Of a stretch of DNA of 64,000 nt, positions 45,127 to 53,436 are shown piece by piece. How positions within the stretch are numbered: position 1 is the first letter of the stretch; every line of letters starts with the position of its first letter. A model generated the notes under the pieces. The model did not search any database and had not been told where the DNA came from. It saw nothing but the letters and a program-made list of their open reading frames with translations. A program made the translations under genes and the position numbers. Origin of the DNA: Candidatus Thorarchaeota archaeon. Lineage in GTDB: Archaea > Asgardarchaeota > Thorarchaeia > Thorarchaeales > Thorarchaeaceae. Location: contig CP070761.1 of NCBI GenBank assembly GCA_020348985.1, positions 883,613 to 947,612 of the forward strand, in the 5' to 3' direction.

Positions 45127-46878
45127 TCAGTCCTTAAGGGTTATGAAGCCCCTGTTGTACAGCTCTATGAAGACTGTTATGAGCACTGATGTATCAATAC
45201 TAGTTTCTTTTGACAGTTCAGATATCGATTTCGCTCCATCAATCAAGGGAAGAATCTCGGCTAGGTGAGAGTACATCTCCTTGACTTCATCATCTACGGG
45301 CTTTGCCAAAACGGGCACATCGGATTCCTTCATTTGAAGCCTAACTTGCACGACGCCCAGTCTGTGGAGGAAATGTAGCGCCCCGAGTACAATTCCACCG
45401 TCCTTTCCTTGCAGTAGATCTGAGACCGTCTTTTCACCATCAAGGCTTTCCCACACCGTTCTGAGAAAGGTCTTCATCAGCGCCACCTCGAAGCTTTCCC
45501 ATTCGGGAGTGGCGACGTGGTAGGGTACGAATCTCCCGGGCCATGCTTCTGGTGGAAGAGCTGCAAGTAGCTTCAGTGTAAATGGTGGGAACGAGTATAA
45601 ATTGCTGGGATCTTCAATTATGCTGGGGGGGTCTTCAGAATACAACTCTGGTAGGAAAGAGAATCTCTCACGAATCTTCTCAGTGTCGGTTCGGTTTCCG
45701 GTTATCAAAGTAAATATCAAGTCACCATGGGGAATCATCGCGTAGTCCAAGTTTCCAGCCTTGAACACTGATGTAACTTCTCTTTGTCCTCGCTCTATGT
45801 TGAACTCGGATATTGCCGCCACAATGTTTGGCGCCCTTTCTAGAACCCTAGCTATCTCATCATAGTAATATGAAAAGACTGCTCTGCCATCTGTCTTGTC
45901 AATAATGAAGAATGCTTGATGGCCAAGGTCACCTTCATCTTCACTAACTGGATGCGTTGAATCCAATGGTTCCAGTTCAATCTGCCACCGTTCTCTGGCA
46001 AGTTCGGCATGTAGTTCCGTGAAACCTGCAATTGGCAACAGATTCAGGATGAGCTCAGTAGGATCCGAAGACACCGAATCACATAGGTCTAGATCGAGGT
46101 CCGTCTCGAACTTGCGAGCAAACTCTAGCTGGCCATCTCCGCTTGGAACGACAATGATGGGTGCCCGCGTGTTGGCTCGGATTCTGCTAATATGCGGCCG
46201 GAGTTCGTTGGGACTTCCAAGCTCCTGGTTGGCCACGTATACAAACGCGTCAACTCGCTTCAGATCACCAGACCAATTAGTCTCCGGGATCTCACTGAAA
46301 GATAGTCTAGCAGCCTCAATTGAAAAGGGACCCATTGCAAAAGGATTTGTGAAGAATCGAGATTCGGCTCTATTCGTAGATATCAAACCAGCAACTGCGG
46401 TTCCCGAAGAATCGTCCTTTGCAGGTTGAGCCGAGGAGATGAAGCAGAAAGCTAGCGGTTTCCTTAGATTGGAATCTGCCATCTCTGAAAATTGGCTCTT
46501 GGCATCCCTAACTGATGTCAGTTCTGATTGCAGGCGAAAAGCTTGAGCAAGTGCCTCAAGCCGCTCACTCTCTCCTTCGGGAGGTTCTAGGGAATCAGAC
46601 ACTGCAATCACGATAGTCTCTAGAGTGGCACGACAAATGAAGTATGCTTGCTCACCTAGTTTTCCTGAGACAGACTGACTAGCAGTTCTAGATTGATCCA
46701 CAGCAAAGAACGTGTCAACTGCAGCTGTCAGCAATTCATCACCAACCTCATCTTTTGAGAACGAGTGTGTGCCTAGGACCTTTGCACTTCTCAGGTCATA
46801 GAGCGCCGCAGCCAGGATCAATACTAGGTGTTCCTCCGTTACATCGCTGTTGGTTAGTCGGTTTCTGCTTATTAACAA
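45127..46878 (-). CDS. Longin / pseudo-GTPase / longin / winged-helix paralogue
   Basis: 583 residues from a TTG at 46878 with CGGAGAG 10 bases upstream; the frame is open to a GTG at 46971, inside the methyltransferase gene. The order of parts copies the neighbouring GTPase: a longin-like domain (H-L-V-L-I-L-A-A-A-L-Y-D), a GTPase-like alpha/beta core, a second longin-like domain (F-F-I-I-D-K-T-D-G-R-A-V-F-S then Y-A-M-I-P-H-G-D-L-I-F-T-L-I), and two C-terminal winged-helix units beginning L-D-G-E-K-T and I-D-G-A-K-S. In the core, the strand L-A-F-C-F-I-S-S is followed by A-Q-P-A-K-D-D-S-S-G with no GxxxxGK[ST]. R-L-S-F-S-E-I-P-E-T replaces the G3 motif, and I-I-V-V-P-S-G-D-G replaces NKxD. 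GTP binding seems lost, as in pseudo-GTPase subunits. This is a structural reading, not a database match. Confidence 0.7.
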   Translation of the reverse strand: MLISRNRLTNSDVTEEHLVLILAAALYDLRSAKVLGTHSFSKDEVGDELLTAAVDTFFAVDQSRTASQSVSGKLGEQAYFICRATLETIVIAVSDSLEPPEGESERLEALAQAFRLQSELTSVRDAKSQFSEMADSNLRKPLAFCFISSAQPAKDDSSGTAVAGLISTNRAESRFFTNPFAMGPFSIEAARLSFSEIPETNWSGDLKRVDAFVYVANQELGSPNELRPHISRIRANTRAPIIVVPSGDGQLEFARKFETDLDLDLCDSVSSDPTELILNLLPIAGFTELHAELARERWQIELEPLDSTHPVSEDEGDLGHQAFFIIDKTDGRAVFSYYYDEIARVLERAPNIVAAISEFNIERGQREVTSVFKAGNLDYAMIPHGDLIFTLITGNRTDTEKIRERFSFLPELYSEDPPSIIEDPSNLYSFPPFTLKLLAALPPEAWPGRFVPYHVATPEWESFEVALMKTFLRTVWESLDGEKTVSDLLQGKDGGIVLGALHFLHRLGVVQVRLQMKESDVPVLAKPVDDEVKEMYSHLAEILPLIDGAKSISELSKETSIDTSVLITVFIELYNRGFITLKD

Positions 46879-46927
46879 ATAAGGGATAGCTCTCCGTGAA
46901 TCGGAGGGCCGAGTCCATATCCCTGAA

Positions 46928-49174
46928 CTACGATATTCGTCGGAATGCTTCGAGGATTTCGTCCGCTTCACCCTTCGGTGTCAGTCTTCGCTCAAGAACT
47001 GAAGCCACATCCTTTGATTCTAGTCCGTAGAGGCTAAAGACAACGGCATCTATAGCAGTACTAGAGCCATCACCATGTTCAACATATTTCTTAGCACCAG
47101 AAATCAGTCTATCTACGAGAGTCGGTTTTTTTCCTCGGAGATTAGAAAACGGATCCACAATAGGCAATGCAGAAAGTTCCCTATTCGACACATGGTTGTT
47201 GAAGCTGGTCAAAGAGAACCGCCAGTTGAGGAGTTCGGAATTGAGAATGCCTAGCAGGAAGTACAAGTAGTCTTCGACAATCCCTTCATTCAGTGTGATG
47301 TAATTGCAGGAGTTCGCAAGAATAGTTTTGGGCTCAATGATTGAGAATTTGAGGCGCCATCGCTGGGACCTGTTAGAGACCTGTTGGCAAGCGATGCGTC
47401 TGAGTCTTACATGTCTCTTCCGTCTCGATTCCCCCCGGCTCTTGAGAAACGCAGTAGTATCAACGTACTCAGCCTTCCCACTCTTCCGGCCACGGGGCAC
47501 AAACCTTCCTATATCTGAACCACGAAGAAGGTGTGAGTCTTTTGGACTGTCGGAGATGTACTTCCTGTCTAGTGTTAGGTCGAGTTCACCTCTCCGGTTC
47601 TGTAGCCAAGGGAGAGAATCCATCCTATTGTGAACATGAAGTTTCTTCAGTACCCTCCAATCCAATTTATCCACCGGAGGGATTATCATCTCGGGACCCA
47701 GCACCTGTCGAATATCACTTAAGTCAAGTCTAGTCCTTGATTTGCTTCCAGCCTCCAAGATGCTGGAAAGACCAAACTCAGCATCAACTGATTTCGACGT
47801 TCCACCTTTTTCAAGCACAACTATACACACTGATTGCGTCACCCCAGAGAAGAGTCGAGCACCTTCTGGGAATTCCTCGACAGATTCTACGCTGTTGTTA
47901 GTGAGTAGCTCTTGCCGAAGTTTGACGGCTGAAAAGTCACCCAATAGCGTGGATGGAACAATGCAGCCAATCCTGCTTCCAGTCCTCACAAGCTGGAGAG
48001 CTCGTTCCAAGAAAAGCTGATAGGTGTTAATCGTTCCTCGGTTTGCGTACGAGTATTCGCCAGAATCACGGAAGTATTTGGCACATTCAAGAATTCTAGT
48101 GCGATGTTCCTCGAACTCCTTCAGCACCAATTCCCTCGGTCCAACTTGGAGTCGGTCACGTAGAAATTCAGCCTTGTTAGGCCTGATTCGCCCATAAGGC
48201 GGATTCATCACAACAAAATCAAACCCGGGGTTGCTCTCAGAAAAGACCTCGGGAAACTCACTTTTCCACTCGAATCCTATGTGGGGACCTGATTGTCTGA
48301 AGAACACACTGAGTTCCTTATTGCCGTCCCAGCCTTTCAACGAAATCAGTGAATCGCCAGGTCTAAGCTTCGCAGAAGATCCTATCTGGCCTCCCTCGTT
48401 CAAATCACCACATGTCAGAGCCAGGCAAACCGATGCAACTTCTAAGCTCGCCTGGTCAATGTCGATCCCATATAGGTTAGAGAGAAACTGGCTTGTAGTC
48501 TCATTGAAACCAACGGAAGCCAAGTCCTGTTTTGAGAGGCCAGCCTCATTGGCAGCTTCAGTTATCTTGTGCAGTCGTTTCCGAAAGACGTCAAGTGAAG
48601 AAAGGAGAAAGACACCTGGACCACATGCAGGGTCAAGTACCCTAAGCTCCATGATTGCAAGAATCGAGGCAAGACCATTCTCGCCGATTCTTCTTACAAG
48701 AAGGTCAAGGTGTGGTCCGATTGTTCTCTCGCAGATATAGTCAGAAACCTCACGGGGAGTGTAGAAAACACCAAGGTCTTTGGGTGAATCTCTGCTTTTG
48801 AAAGCCTGAGGAGAAAGCCTCGAGCACAAAGAGTGTATTTGGGAGAGGATCTCGGACAGATTTCGAGTGTTGATGGTGGGGAGCAATTGCTGCATTTCCG
48901 ATCCTATCGAACTCTGTACGATATCTGGCACCGAGGATTCAGGTCCTTTTGGAGATACACCAGATTTGGCGGCTGCTGATGATATGGCCGAGAAATAAAA
49001 CGAATCTTCGATTGATTCATCGGTTCCTAGATGAGTCCTAATAGCCCAATTCAAGCTGGCTAGTCTTACAATCTCTGTGAAATGCAATCCTGCGTCGTCA
49101 GCGAGTTGCTCTCTGGCGGCCCTGCTAACCATGGCCACAATCTGTGAAGCTAGTCCGCCACTCATTTCTGTCAA
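46928..49174 (-). CDS. Eco57I-type DNA N6-adenine methyltransferase with specificity domain
   Basis: 748 residues from TTG with AGGAGAG just upstream (ATG at 49165 also in frame). G-V-F-Y-T-P-R-E-V-S-D-Y precedes the SAM-binding motif I, V-L-D-P-A-C-G-P-G-V-F-L (about residues 180-192). The catalytic motif IV is N-P-P-Y-G-R. The last 250 residues look like a TaqI/Eco57I target-recognition domain. The first 130 residues are helical with no PD-(D/E)xK nuclease motif that I can see, and no nuclease gene is adjacent. It could be a solitary methyltransferase or one half of an RM or phage-defence system. Its 3' end overlaps or nearly touches the pseudo-GTPase gene, so the two may be cotranscribed. 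Confidence 0.85.
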   Translation of the reverse strand: MTEMSGGLASQIVAMVSRAAREQLADDAGLHFTEIVRLASLNWAIRTHLGTDESIEDSFYFSAISSAAAKSGVSPKGPESSVPDIVQSSIGSEMQQLLPTINTRNLSEILSQIHSLCSRLSPQAFKSRDSPKDLGVFYTPREVSDYICERTIGPHLDLLVRRIGENGLASILAIMELRVLDPACGPGVFLLSSLDVFRKRLHKITEAANEAGLSKQDLASVGFNETTSQFLSNLYGIDIDQASLEVASVCLALTCGDLNEGGQIGSSAKLRPGDSLISLKGWDGNKELSVFFRQSGPHIGFEWKSEFPEVFSESNPGFDFVVMNPPYGRIRPNKAEFLRDRLQVGPRELVLKEFEEHRTRILECAKYFRDSGEYSYANRGTINTYQLFLERALQLVRTGSRIGCIVPSTLLGDFSAVKLRQELLTNNSVESVEEFPEGARLFSGVTQSVCIVVLEKGGTSKSVDAEFGLSSILEAGSKSRTRLDLSDIRQVLGPEMIIPPVDKLDWRVLKKLHVHNRMDSLPWLQNRRGELDLTLDRKYISDSPKDSHLLRGSDIGRFVPRGRKSGKAEYVDTTAFLKSRGESRRKRHVRLRRIACQQVSNRSQRWRLKFSIIEPKTILANSCNYITLNEGIVEDYLYFLLGILNSELLNWRFSLTSFNNHVSNRELSALPIVDPFSNLRGKKPTLVDRLISGAKKYVEHGDGSSTAIDAVVFSLYGLESKDVASVLERRLTPKGEADEILEAFRRIS

Positions 49175-49432
49175 TTGCTCTCCTAGGCTTAGACTTCCTA
49201 CTCAAGTAAAATCTCTTGTTAATTGTGGATTGTACAATCTGTGATACGAATACGGAGGTTTATTAGCACCTACGAGGGTTCAGAATTGCAGAAAGTGAAA
49301 AAGGAACAACAGGTTAACGAGAGACCACGCTAACACCAGAATGTTTTCTCTGGTATCCCAAGTATCTGTTTTTCAAAGATCACAGATGGAGTCGGCATTA
49401 TAGACGACTCTCTCAATAGCAGGAGAATAAGA

Positions 49433-49591
49433 ATGGAAGAAATGAGAATCGATTCTAAGATACGATACAAGAGAAACCGGGTCATTAGTGGATTTGGACC
49501 CCACAGAATTTTGGAAATGACACAGAACAAGATGTTTGCAAAATTGGCCGAAGAAGTCGAGACCCAAGTGAACGATAAAGAACTCGACTGA
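49433..49591 (+). CDS. Small basic protein, first of two short genes
   Basis: 52 residues. AGGAGA lies 6 bases before the ATG, an ideal ribosome site. The protein is rich in Arg, Lys and Glu, with a central S-G-F-G-P-H and a C-terminal helix (M-F-A-K-L-A-E-E-V-E). No family recognised. A second small gene with an equally good ribosome site follows 50 bases later. Confidence 0.6.
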   Translation: MEEMRIDSKIRYKRNRVISGFGPHRILEMTQNKMFAKLAEEVETQVNDKELD

Positions 49592-49641
49592 AGTCTACAG
49601 TAGATTATTCATTCCTGTCACAGACTTAGAGAGGTGAAAAA

Positions 49642-49776
49642 ATGAGTACAAGTTCATACGACCTATGCTCGTGTGGTCATAACCGCGAAAACCATGATGC
49701 ATTCGAAAGAGAATGCAACAAGTGCAGTTGTGGTCTGTTCTATAGAAGCATGCGTAAGCATCTTCCTCTGTTGTAG
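49642..49776 (+). CDS. Small Cys/His protein, probable zinc knuckle
   Basis: 44 residues, preceded by GAGAGGTGAAAAA. It contains C-S-C-G-H, then N-H-D-A-F-E-R, then C-N-K-C-S-C-G, so six Cys/His residues are placed to bind one zinc ion. The end is basic (R-S-M-R-K-H-L). Such mini-zinc-ribbons often bind nucleic acid or a protein partner. It lies between a methyltransferase and a metallo-hydrolase gene and probably shares a transcript with the 52-residue gene before it. Confidence 0.7.
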   Translation: MSTSSYDLCSCGHNRENHDAFERECNKCSCGLFYRSMRKHLPLL

Positions 49777-49815
49777 TCGAGATATGTCGAAATCTTCCAC
49801 GCACGAGGATCAATG

Positions 49816-50706
49816 CTAGACGGCGTTATACCAGAATTCTAGTATATGTTCATAGTCTCGCGGAGTGGCATTTTCGAAGAATTCAGGGAGAGCCGGATCC
49901 GAAACAGCTTTTTCGCTCGGAACGCCTTTCGATTTGAGGTCACTCAAGAAACTGAACATCTTTGAAAACCATTCGGTGCTCTTAACAACATACTCTGGGC
50001 CTACTACCGGTCCGTGTCCTGGAATGAAAGTATCAACATCCATCTGTTCAAAGCTCTCAAGAATCTCAATCGCCTCTGGCTTGAAGCCCGCAAGCATGCA
50101 GGGCGAATTTGCTGCGTGTTCAGCAACAAGATTGTCTCCGGTAATCAAAACCTTCTCCTTTTCACAGAATACGACCGACGAACAATCGGAATGTCCACCA
50201 ATTGACCAGTACTTGTATCTACGACCTTCACTTCCGAATTCAATCTCTCCTTTAACGCCAATCGAAGGAACAGTGATTGTAACATTCGTAAGGTCATCAA
50301 AGAACTGCTTATGTGCTTCAGAAGGAGTTCGACCCTCCTCCTTTAGCGACTCCCTGATTTGCTTGATGACCTTCTGTCTTCCCTCCTTGGAAAGCTCACC
50401 GTCAAGTTCCTTCCTGATTGCCTCAACTCCAGCATCAGAGGATATGATTGGCACATCACTGAAGACTTCCATTCCGAAAATGTGATCCCAGTGAGTATGA
50501 GTAAGGAGAACGAAAATCGGTTTCTTCTTGAATCGAGCTTCCATCTTTGACCGAAACTTCGAAGTTGCCCGGGCATCCTTACCCGTGTCAATGAAGACAA
50601 GTCCATCGTCCAGGGAAATGCATGTCACGTTCCCGTGATTGGCTTTCGTTCCGACAACTCTCATCAAGACGATGTCATTCGTCACATCAGTAATCTCAGT
50701 ATCCAC
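49816..50706 (-). CDS. Metallo-beta-lactamase fold hydrolase
   Basis: 296 residues. T-H-T-H-W-D-H (near residue 70) is the HxHxDH zinc motif. G-G-H-S-D-C-S-S-V supplies the third His, I-T-G-D-N the bridging Asp, and P-G-H-G-P-V the last His. It resembles the quinoprotein/SoxH-type and glyoxalase II-like branch. The family hydrolyses thioesters, lactones and similar bonds; the substrate is unknown. It is divergent from a winged-helix regulator, with three operator-like palindromes between them. Confidence 0.85.
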   Translation of the reverse strand: MDTEITDVTNDIVLMRVVGTKANHGNVTCISLDDGLVFIDTGKDARATSKFRSKMEARFKKKPIFVLLTHTHWDHIFGMEVFSDVPIISSDAGVEAIRKELDGELSKEGRQKVIKQIRESLKEEGRTPSEAHKQFFDDLTNVTITVPSIGVKGEIEFGSEGRRYKYWSIGGHSDCSSVVFCEKEKVLITGDNLVAEHAANSPCMLAGFKPEAIEILESFEQMDVDTFIPGHGPVVGPEYVVKSTEWFSKMFSFLSDLKSKGVPSEKAVSDPALPEFFENATPRDYEHILEFWYNAV

Positions 50707-50735
50707 TATAAGAACAACCTATAGAACACAAACTG

Positions 50736-50792
50736 TTGACTCATACCGTCAATCATTGTCAGATGATGTCAACCGTTGTCATAGTATGACAA
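50736..50792. promoter_or_regulatory. Three phased 17-base operator palindromes
   Basis: TTGACTCATACCGTCAA (50736-50752), TTGTCAGATGATGTCAA (50756-50772) and TTGTCATAGTATGACAA (50776-50792) start exactly 20 bases apart. Each has the form TTG(A/T)C-N7-G(A/T)CAA; the third is a perfect 8-base palindrome around one central base. They end 8 bases before the TATATTAA box of the regulator gene. This is the pattern of a dimeric repressor binding on one face of the DNA about every two turns. Confidence 0.8.
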
Positions 50793-50800
50793 TAGAGTTC

Positions 50801-50808
50801 TATATTAA
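50801..50808 (+). promoter_or_regulatory. Box A of the regulator gene
   Basis: TATATTAA immediately follows the third operator, which would cover the BRE position. Transcription would begin near 50828-50832, leaving an 80-base leader before the ATG at 50912. Confidence 0.6.
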
Positions 50809-50911
50809 CGTTCTTGTCTGCGCTGCAGGTAGATGTATCGTAGACGGCCAACTTCAAATACTGCTCAGTTCATGTCGAAGATATCTGTCAGTGCTCAGAG
50901 TGTGGAATAAC

Positions 50912-51589
50912 ATGAGCGGAAAGAAGAAGAACGTAGCGTCTCCAGGACATGAGGATTTCATCACGTCAAAACCTGAAACCATTATGTTTGTGGGAGAGAG
51001 ACAGATGGAACTCCTTGACGAGCATGTCGACATCATCGGAGCACTGATTGGAAAGAACCTCACCGTCAAGGAGATCCATCGCCTATACCTTGTAGATACG
51101 GAAGGTCCGACATATAGCAAGACCTTGAAGACTGTTTATAGGCACCTGAACGCTTTGGAGAAAGCGGATCTAGTTCGAGTCGCTGGCCATAGGAAGTATG
51201 AAGGGAGTCGACAGACCGAGAAGCTATATTGCCGCTCCGCACGGATATATTTCCAGCAAGACCCGAAGGGTCCAAAGTGGTGGGAAACGATAGATGGACA
51301 AAGACAACTTGACCAGCTGGGCAAGCTAGCTGTCAAGTTTTTTGATATTCCTTCAGAAAGATCCAAGCAAATCAAGAAGCTTGTACAACAGTACTACGAC
51401 AATTGGGGTCAAGTTGTAAGAGAGCTCTTCGAGAAAATAGCAGAGGAAGAAACGCTTGCCGACATATTTGGTGATGCTGACATTGGAGAGATAAAAGAGC
51501 AATCGAGAATCGTGGGGATGTTGGGTGCAATCTCACAATCCCCAGAGCTTTTTAAGAATATGAGAAAGGTGATTTCGGAACAAGAATAG
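50912..51589 (+). CDS. Winged-helix transcriptional regulator
   Basis: 225 residues from the ATG at 50912. The frame is open upstream to 50639, but that stretch contains the promoter and operators. A winged-helix domain spans about residues 30-100, with T-V-K-E-I-H-R-L-Y as helix 2 and S-K-T-L-K-T-V-Y-R-H-L as the recognition helix, then a wing with R-K-Y-E-G-S-R. A helical C-terminal domain (about 110-220) probably dimerises. The three palindromes beside its promoter suggest that it controls itself and the divergent metallo-hydrolase gene. The ligand is unknown. Confidence 0.75.
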   Translation: MSGKKKNVASPGHEDFITSKPETIMFVGERQMELLDEHVDIIGALIGKNLTVKEIHRLYLVDTEGPTYSKTLKTVYRHLNALEKADLVRVAGHRKYEGSRQTEKLYCRSARIYFQQDPKGPKWWETIDGQRQLDQLGKLAVKFFDIPSERSKQIKKLVQQYYDNWGQVVRELFEKIAEEETLADIFGDADIGEIKEQSRIVGMLGAISQSPELFKNMRKVISEQE

Positions 51590-51598
51590 CACCATCAG

Positions 51599-53410
51599 TC
51601 AAACAGACCTTCTTCTACGTATCACGAAGAACATGGTGATCAAGGCGATTGCTCCAGCAGCCGTAGCGCCTGCTATTGTCAAGACAAGCCTATTGATGTC
51701 CCGGACGGTGAAGCTTGCATCGGATTCGTCTTCAGCCGCAAGACCACAGGATCCGTCAGCAACTACCTTGAGAATGTACGAACCATCGGGCAGCCAAGCA
51801 ATGTCCAGGATGGCTGTGTCTCCAGATATTTCATCTGTAACTGAAACCCAGCTGGCACCCTCGTCAGCTGACAGATACACCCTGAATAATATCTCATGAT
51901 TCCATGAATCAGAAGAAGACGTCCACCGCGCTTCGATTTCATACGAAAAGACCTCTCCACCATTAGGGAAGATGACTGTTGGCGTACTGATTGTATGTTC
52001 GCGGACGGTGAATGCGACATCTGGTATGCGCTCAGACACGAGCTCATCTGAACACTCGCAGATTACTTTGAGCTGATACTCCAGATCCTGAGGGACTACG
52101 GTTGTGTTCCACAGATAGAAGGTGTTTGTGAGTCCAGTCACAATCTGAGTCCAAGATTCACAATCATCAATGGAATAGTAGACTGAGTATGAAACTGAAT
52201 GACCGAACGTGTCACTCGATTGACCCCACGTCAAATTCATGATTCCATAGTAGAACTCTGCATCGAGATGCTCGTCTGGAAAGAAGACGTTGGGCCTTGT
52301 CAATATGTGAAGATCGAAGTTGAGGTAGGCACTTGTCCGAGGAGTTAGATCTTGTTGATCATGTTCTTCGACAATTGGGGGAACTGTGTAGGGCAAGTCC
52401 ACAATTCCATCGCTGTTATTATCGGGCCCGGTCCAATCACTCCAAAAGTTGTACGCGAACAGACTACCATCTGAACCATCTACTATTTGCTGAAATAGAG
52501 AATGGGAGACTCCATTGTCTATGAAGTTGTTCTCTTGAACAGTGAAATGCCCTGAAAGGATCCTAAGACCAGTGAAGTCGTTTCTATAGAAGGTGTTCCC
52601 CGATATGTGACCTGAAACGGAGCCTCCTTCAATCTTGACCCCTGAACCCACGTGGTCATATATCGTATTCCCAGTGACTGCAGTGAATCCTGATTCTTCC
52701 AGTGAGATGCCTCGCAGTGAGTTGTTGAAGACCACATTGCCATCAATCGTGCAATCAAGAGAATGACCAAGGATTAGTCCAATGTCCGTGTTGTTGCAGA
52801 TCACGTTTTCAGAAAGGGTGTTGTTGGGAGAATCTCTAAGATGAAACCCCGAGGCAGCATTGTCAGTGATTATGTTGCCAGAGAAAAGACAGAACTCCGA
52901 ATAGTCAGCAAGGATACCCAATCCTCCATTGTCACGCATAACGTTTTCCGAAACCGAGCAATCGTTGCAAAGCCCCATGAAAAGCCCATTTGACATCGCG
53001 CTGTGTACGATGTTTCTTGAGATTTCGCCATTGGTGACGTTCAGGAGTCTGATGCCTATGAGTCCACCAACGATCAGATTCGCTTCTACTGAAAAGTGTA
53101 CTCTCGTGTCTGAGATTGACATCAGGACATCATCATGAGACGCAGAGGTGATATTTAGGTCTGTGATGACATACGGGTCCTCGAGAGAGCCGTTGCCACT
53201 CCATCCATTGGCAGTCGCCTGTGCAACAAAATCAGCGTTACTAGTGATTTCGATCGGCCCACTTGAATTGTATGAGGTAATGAATGAGAATCCAGTGCCG
53301 TTTCCCGTTGGCGGACAGTGGATGAAAGTTTCTGATTCCTGCAGACTGAAGCCGATTTGGCCAGTGAGGAGATAAACCAGCAAGAGTGTCGACCAGACAT
53401 GCTTTTTCAT
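51599..53410 (-). CDS. Surface protein with NosD-like right-handed beta-helix and C-terminal anchor
   Basis: 603 residues from the ATG at 53410, with GGAGGG before it; ten further codons upstream are open but lack a site. Signal peptide (about 2-24). Residues about 80-330 contain repeated G-N-x-(I/V)-x-x-N units such as S-G-N-I-I-T-D-N-A-A-S-G, the NosD/CASH beta-helix. Two Ig-like or fibronectin-like domains follow (about 370-560), each with W-x-(Q/S)-S-S-D and S-x-D-(D/E)-(C/G)-x-S-W. A final membrane helix and R-R-R-R tail anchor it. It is likely a glycan-binding or depolymerising surface protein. Confidence 0.82.
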   Translation of the reverse strand: MKKHVWSTLLLVYLLTGQIGFSLQESETFIHCPPTGNGTGFSFITSYNSSGPIEITSNADFVAQATANGWSGNGSLEDPYVITDLNITSASHDDVLMSISDTRVHFSVEANLIVGGLIGIRLLNVTNGEISRNIVHSAMSNGLFMGLCNDCSVSENVMRDNGGLGILADYSEFCLFSGNIITDNAASGFHLRDSPNNTLSENVICNNTDIGLILGHSLDCTIDGNVVFNNSLRGISLEESGFTAVTGNTIYDHVGSGVKIEGGSVSGHISGNTFYRNDFTGLRILSGHFTVQENNFIDNGVSHSLFQQIVDGSDGSLFAYNFWSDWTGPDNNSDGIVDLPYTVPPIVEEHDQQDLTPRTSAYLNFDLHILTRPNVFFPDEHLDAEFYYGIMNLTWGQSSDTFGHSVSYSVYYSIDDCESWTQIVTGLTNTFYLWNTTVVPQDLEYQLKVICECSDELVSERIPDVAFTVREHTISTPTVIFPNGGEVFSYEIEARWTSSSDSWNHEILFRVYLSADEGASWVSVTDEISGDTAILDIAWLPDGSYILKVVADGSCGLAAEDESDASFTVRDINRLVLTIAGATAAGAIALITMFFVIRRRRSV

Positions 53411-53436
53411 TTCAAGCCCTCCACAGAAACCCCAAC

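Noticed and set aside
50639..50911. N-terminal extension of the winged-helix regulator frame
   Set aside because: It contains the three operators and the TATA box and has no protein-like features.
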